From Portulaca oleracea (taxonomy: Eukaryota > Streptophyta > Magnoliopsida > Caryophyllales > Portulacaceae), in contig CM055871.1 of the NCBI GenBank assembly GCA_029582165.1, forward strand, positions 5,897,501 through 5,961,500: a stretch of 64,000 bases of DNA. Reading direction: 5' to 3'. The notes beneath the pieces were generated by a model, which did no database searches, had not been told where the DNA came from, and saw nothing but the letters and a program-made list of their open reading frames with translations. Below are positions 62,163-64,000 of the stretch, piece after piece (the stretch's first letter is position 1; each line of letters begins with the position of its first letter). Both the position numbers and the translations under genes were made by a program.

Positions 62163-62367
62163 CTCCCTCCGTTCTATATTAATTGTCCAAAATGTGGTCT
62201 TTAACTAAAAATTTCCTACAGTATATTTTATCAATAATTTATAACATTATATTTTCATGAGAGTATTTTTCGTTATAAATGTAATGATGGTACTTTCGTA
62301 TATTAGAAAATTGTATATGTTAAGAAATTAATAACGCAACAGGACAATTAATATGGAACGGATGGAG
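62163..62367. mobile_element. Stowaway-type MITE, left-arm copy
   Basis: ctccctccgttctatattaa ... aatatggaacggatggag, flanked by TA. Confidence 0.85.
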
Positions 62368-63136
62368 TATATGCATGATTTAACTTAACAACATACTAGG
62401 TAGAATTTGAATTTTTCTCATTTTCTTAACTGATAGAAAATTTTATATATGCATAATTTAATTTATTTAACATCAACCAATATATTAGATATATTTTATG
62501 ATTTTTCTTATTTTCATAAAATGATAGAAAAATTATATATGCATGATTTAACTTAACCTTAAGTTAATATATTAGATAAATTTTATAATTTTGATTCTTT
62601 TAGTAAACAATAGGAAAATAATTAGTCAATGAATCAGAATGAGAATAAACATGAAAAATGGAGGAGGAGGAGAGGTGTGAGGGAGGTTAATTGAGAAATA
62701 AGATTATTGACTAATTTCCTTGTTTATAATTAATTTATAAAGAAAGATAAATAGACAAATAAAAATTCACACAACAATTAGTGTGTTGACTTATGAGTTA
62801 TGACATAAAAGTATTATGTTGATCGATACTCCTCCATTTTTCATGTTTATTCTCATTAATCTCATTCATTAACTAATTATTTTCCTATTGTTTACTAAAA
62901 GAATCAAAATTATAAAATTTGTCTAATATATTAACTTAACGTTAAGTTAAATCATGCTTATATAAATTTTTCTATTATTTTATGAAAATAAGAAAAATCA
63001 TAAAATCTATCTAATATGTAGGTTGATGTTAAATAAATTAAATCATGCATATATAAAACTTTCTATCAATTACGAAAATGAGAAAAATCAAAATCTACGT
63101 AATATGTTGATTGATGTTAAGTTAAATCATGCAATA

Positions 63137-63341
63137 CTCCATCCGTTCCATATTAATTGTTCTAATGCGTTATTAATTTCTCAACATATACAATGTTCTA
63201 ATATATGAAAGTACCATCATTATATTGATAACGAAAAATACTCTCATGAAAATATAATGTTATAAATTTTTGATAAAATATACTATAAAAACTTTTTAGT
63301 TAAAGACCACATTTTGGACAATTAATATGGAATGAAAGAAG
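63137..63341. mobile_element. Stowaway-type MITE, right-arm copy
   Basis: ctccatccgttccatattaa ... ttaatatggaatgaaagaag, flanked by TA. It is the mirror counterpart of 62163-62367. Confidence 0.85.
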
Positions 63342-63474
63342 TATGTGTGTATCATATAGAGACTAAGAGAAAGACAGAGATGTCAGAATTGAATTTTATT
63401 TAGTATTCAAATATACTTTAAATCAAAATTATTTAAAAAGTATGTACATGATACAATAATCTTTTTATTTAAAG

Positions 63475-63534
63475 ACAAGTTTTGATTCACACGCATTGCG
63501 TGCATCAATTTTTAAATTTATTTATTTTTTGCGT

Positions 63535-63581
<47 letters not shown>

Positions 63582-63619
63582 ACAATCAACGCACGCAATG
63601 CGTGTGAATCAAAACTTGT
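63475..63619. mobile_element. Palindromic MITE, copy 2
   Basis: acaagttttgattcacacgc ... gcgtgtgaatcaaaacttgt. The loop is a CA then TA microsatellite (63535-63581). It abuts the outer edge of the right arm of the long inverted repeat. Confidence 0.8.
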
Positions 63620-63890
63620 ATAATTAAAGACTTAATCATATCAACCATAATAGAGAACACACATTTTATGTATAATTTTATATCTATGAATAATATATAT
63701 AATTTTTTTTTACATAATTTATAAGCGGTAATAACCCTCAAAAATAATAAAACATGCATTTATAATAATTTAAATTTGCTTATTATGCTTTACATGATTT
63801 AAATGAAATTTAAGTTGATTCGTGATGTCTATCAAAGATTAGTTAATAACATTTCTCTTTCTCTCCAATATATTACATATATCCGGAGTT
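63620..63890. other. AT-rich DNA, no gene seen
   Basis: Shows similarity of phrasing to 720-880 near the window start (ataatagcc/caaccataatag, ataagtt/ttataagcggtaataaccc), suggesting one old repeat at both places. Confidence 0.4.
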
Positions 63891-64000
63891 AGGCCATATT
63901 CTTTTGTGCAGTGGGTGAAGTGCGATGATGGTGTGGTGCAGTGAAATCATTGAAAAGTGTGGTGAAAATTACGGTAGGTGGGGTAGATGAGTAGAAAGAA
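63891..64000. mobile_element. MITE of the GGCC-TTCTTTTGTGCGG family, left end only
   Basis: aggccatattcttttgtgca followed by gtgggtgaagtgcgatga-type repeats. The right end lies beyond the window. Confidence 0.55.

Larger units (their letters stand above)
62031..63474. repeat. Long inverted repeat, arms of about 640 bp
   Basis: The left arm (62031-62670) and right arm (62831-63474) match in inverted orientation along their whole length, separated by about 160 bp. Shared landmarks include tttaaataa-aaagattatt, tagtctctatatga, a Stowaway element in each arm, and ctcctccatttttcatgttt. Indels and substitutions are scattered. The origin may be a large foldback element or an inverted duplication. 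Confidence 0.85.

Overview
This is a stretch of plant nuclear DNA, almost certainly from a eudicot. It is AT-rich, its genes have GT-AG introns, and it is dominated by LTR retrotransposons, hAT elements, Stowaway and foldback MITEs, with LINE and SINE remnants. The style of the repeats recalls Caryophyllales, but that is only an impression and I cannot name a species. No rRNA, tRNA, CRISPR or bacterial-style feature was seen.

Only three host genes are convincing. A secreted glycine-rich protein lies on the minus strand at 7222-7734. The 26S proteasome ATPase subunit RPT2 lies on the plus strand in six exons (36397-40957) that sum to an intact 445-residue reading frame. A receptor-like cytoplasmic kinase of the PBS1-like (RLCK-VII) type lies on the plus strand in five exons (55954-60067); its model is 383 residues and depends on the choice of one splice acceptor. 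The three genes are unrelated and form no pathway or cluster.

Layout. 1-13072 is gene-poor, with the glycine-rich protein gene, hAT-like elements (ends near 1-604, 9650, 10129-10745, 10975), a foldback (1304-1642), a Stowaway inside a Stowaway (2588-3113), a solo LTR with matching target duplications (4463-5150) and small MITEs. 13073-32627 is one nested stack. A Copia element split in its reverse transcriptase contains an LTR-like insertion B, which contains a hAT element, which contains a Mutator-like foldback carrying a captured DUF936 gene fragment and a 13.4-kb gag-only LTR element. That last element is itself interrupted by a deleted Tekay-like chromovirus relic. 33109-36066 holds degraded LTR and foldback material up to the RPT2 promoter. 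RPT2 carries a SINE in intron 5.

41960-50386 is a minus-strand Copia element with decayed gag-pol, split in RNase H by a hAT element that contains a 2.3-kb solo LTR. 50786-55170 is a MITE holding a young, gag-only Copia element with near-identical LTRs. After the kinase gene, 60068-64000 is repeat DNA with a long inverted repeat of about 640-bp arms and palindromic MITEs.

I found no clearly new biochemical system. The most unusual content is the depth of the nesting, the gene-fragment capture, the two gag-only retrotransposons, and the large hairpin near the right end. All boundaries were read by eye; no alignment or database search was run.
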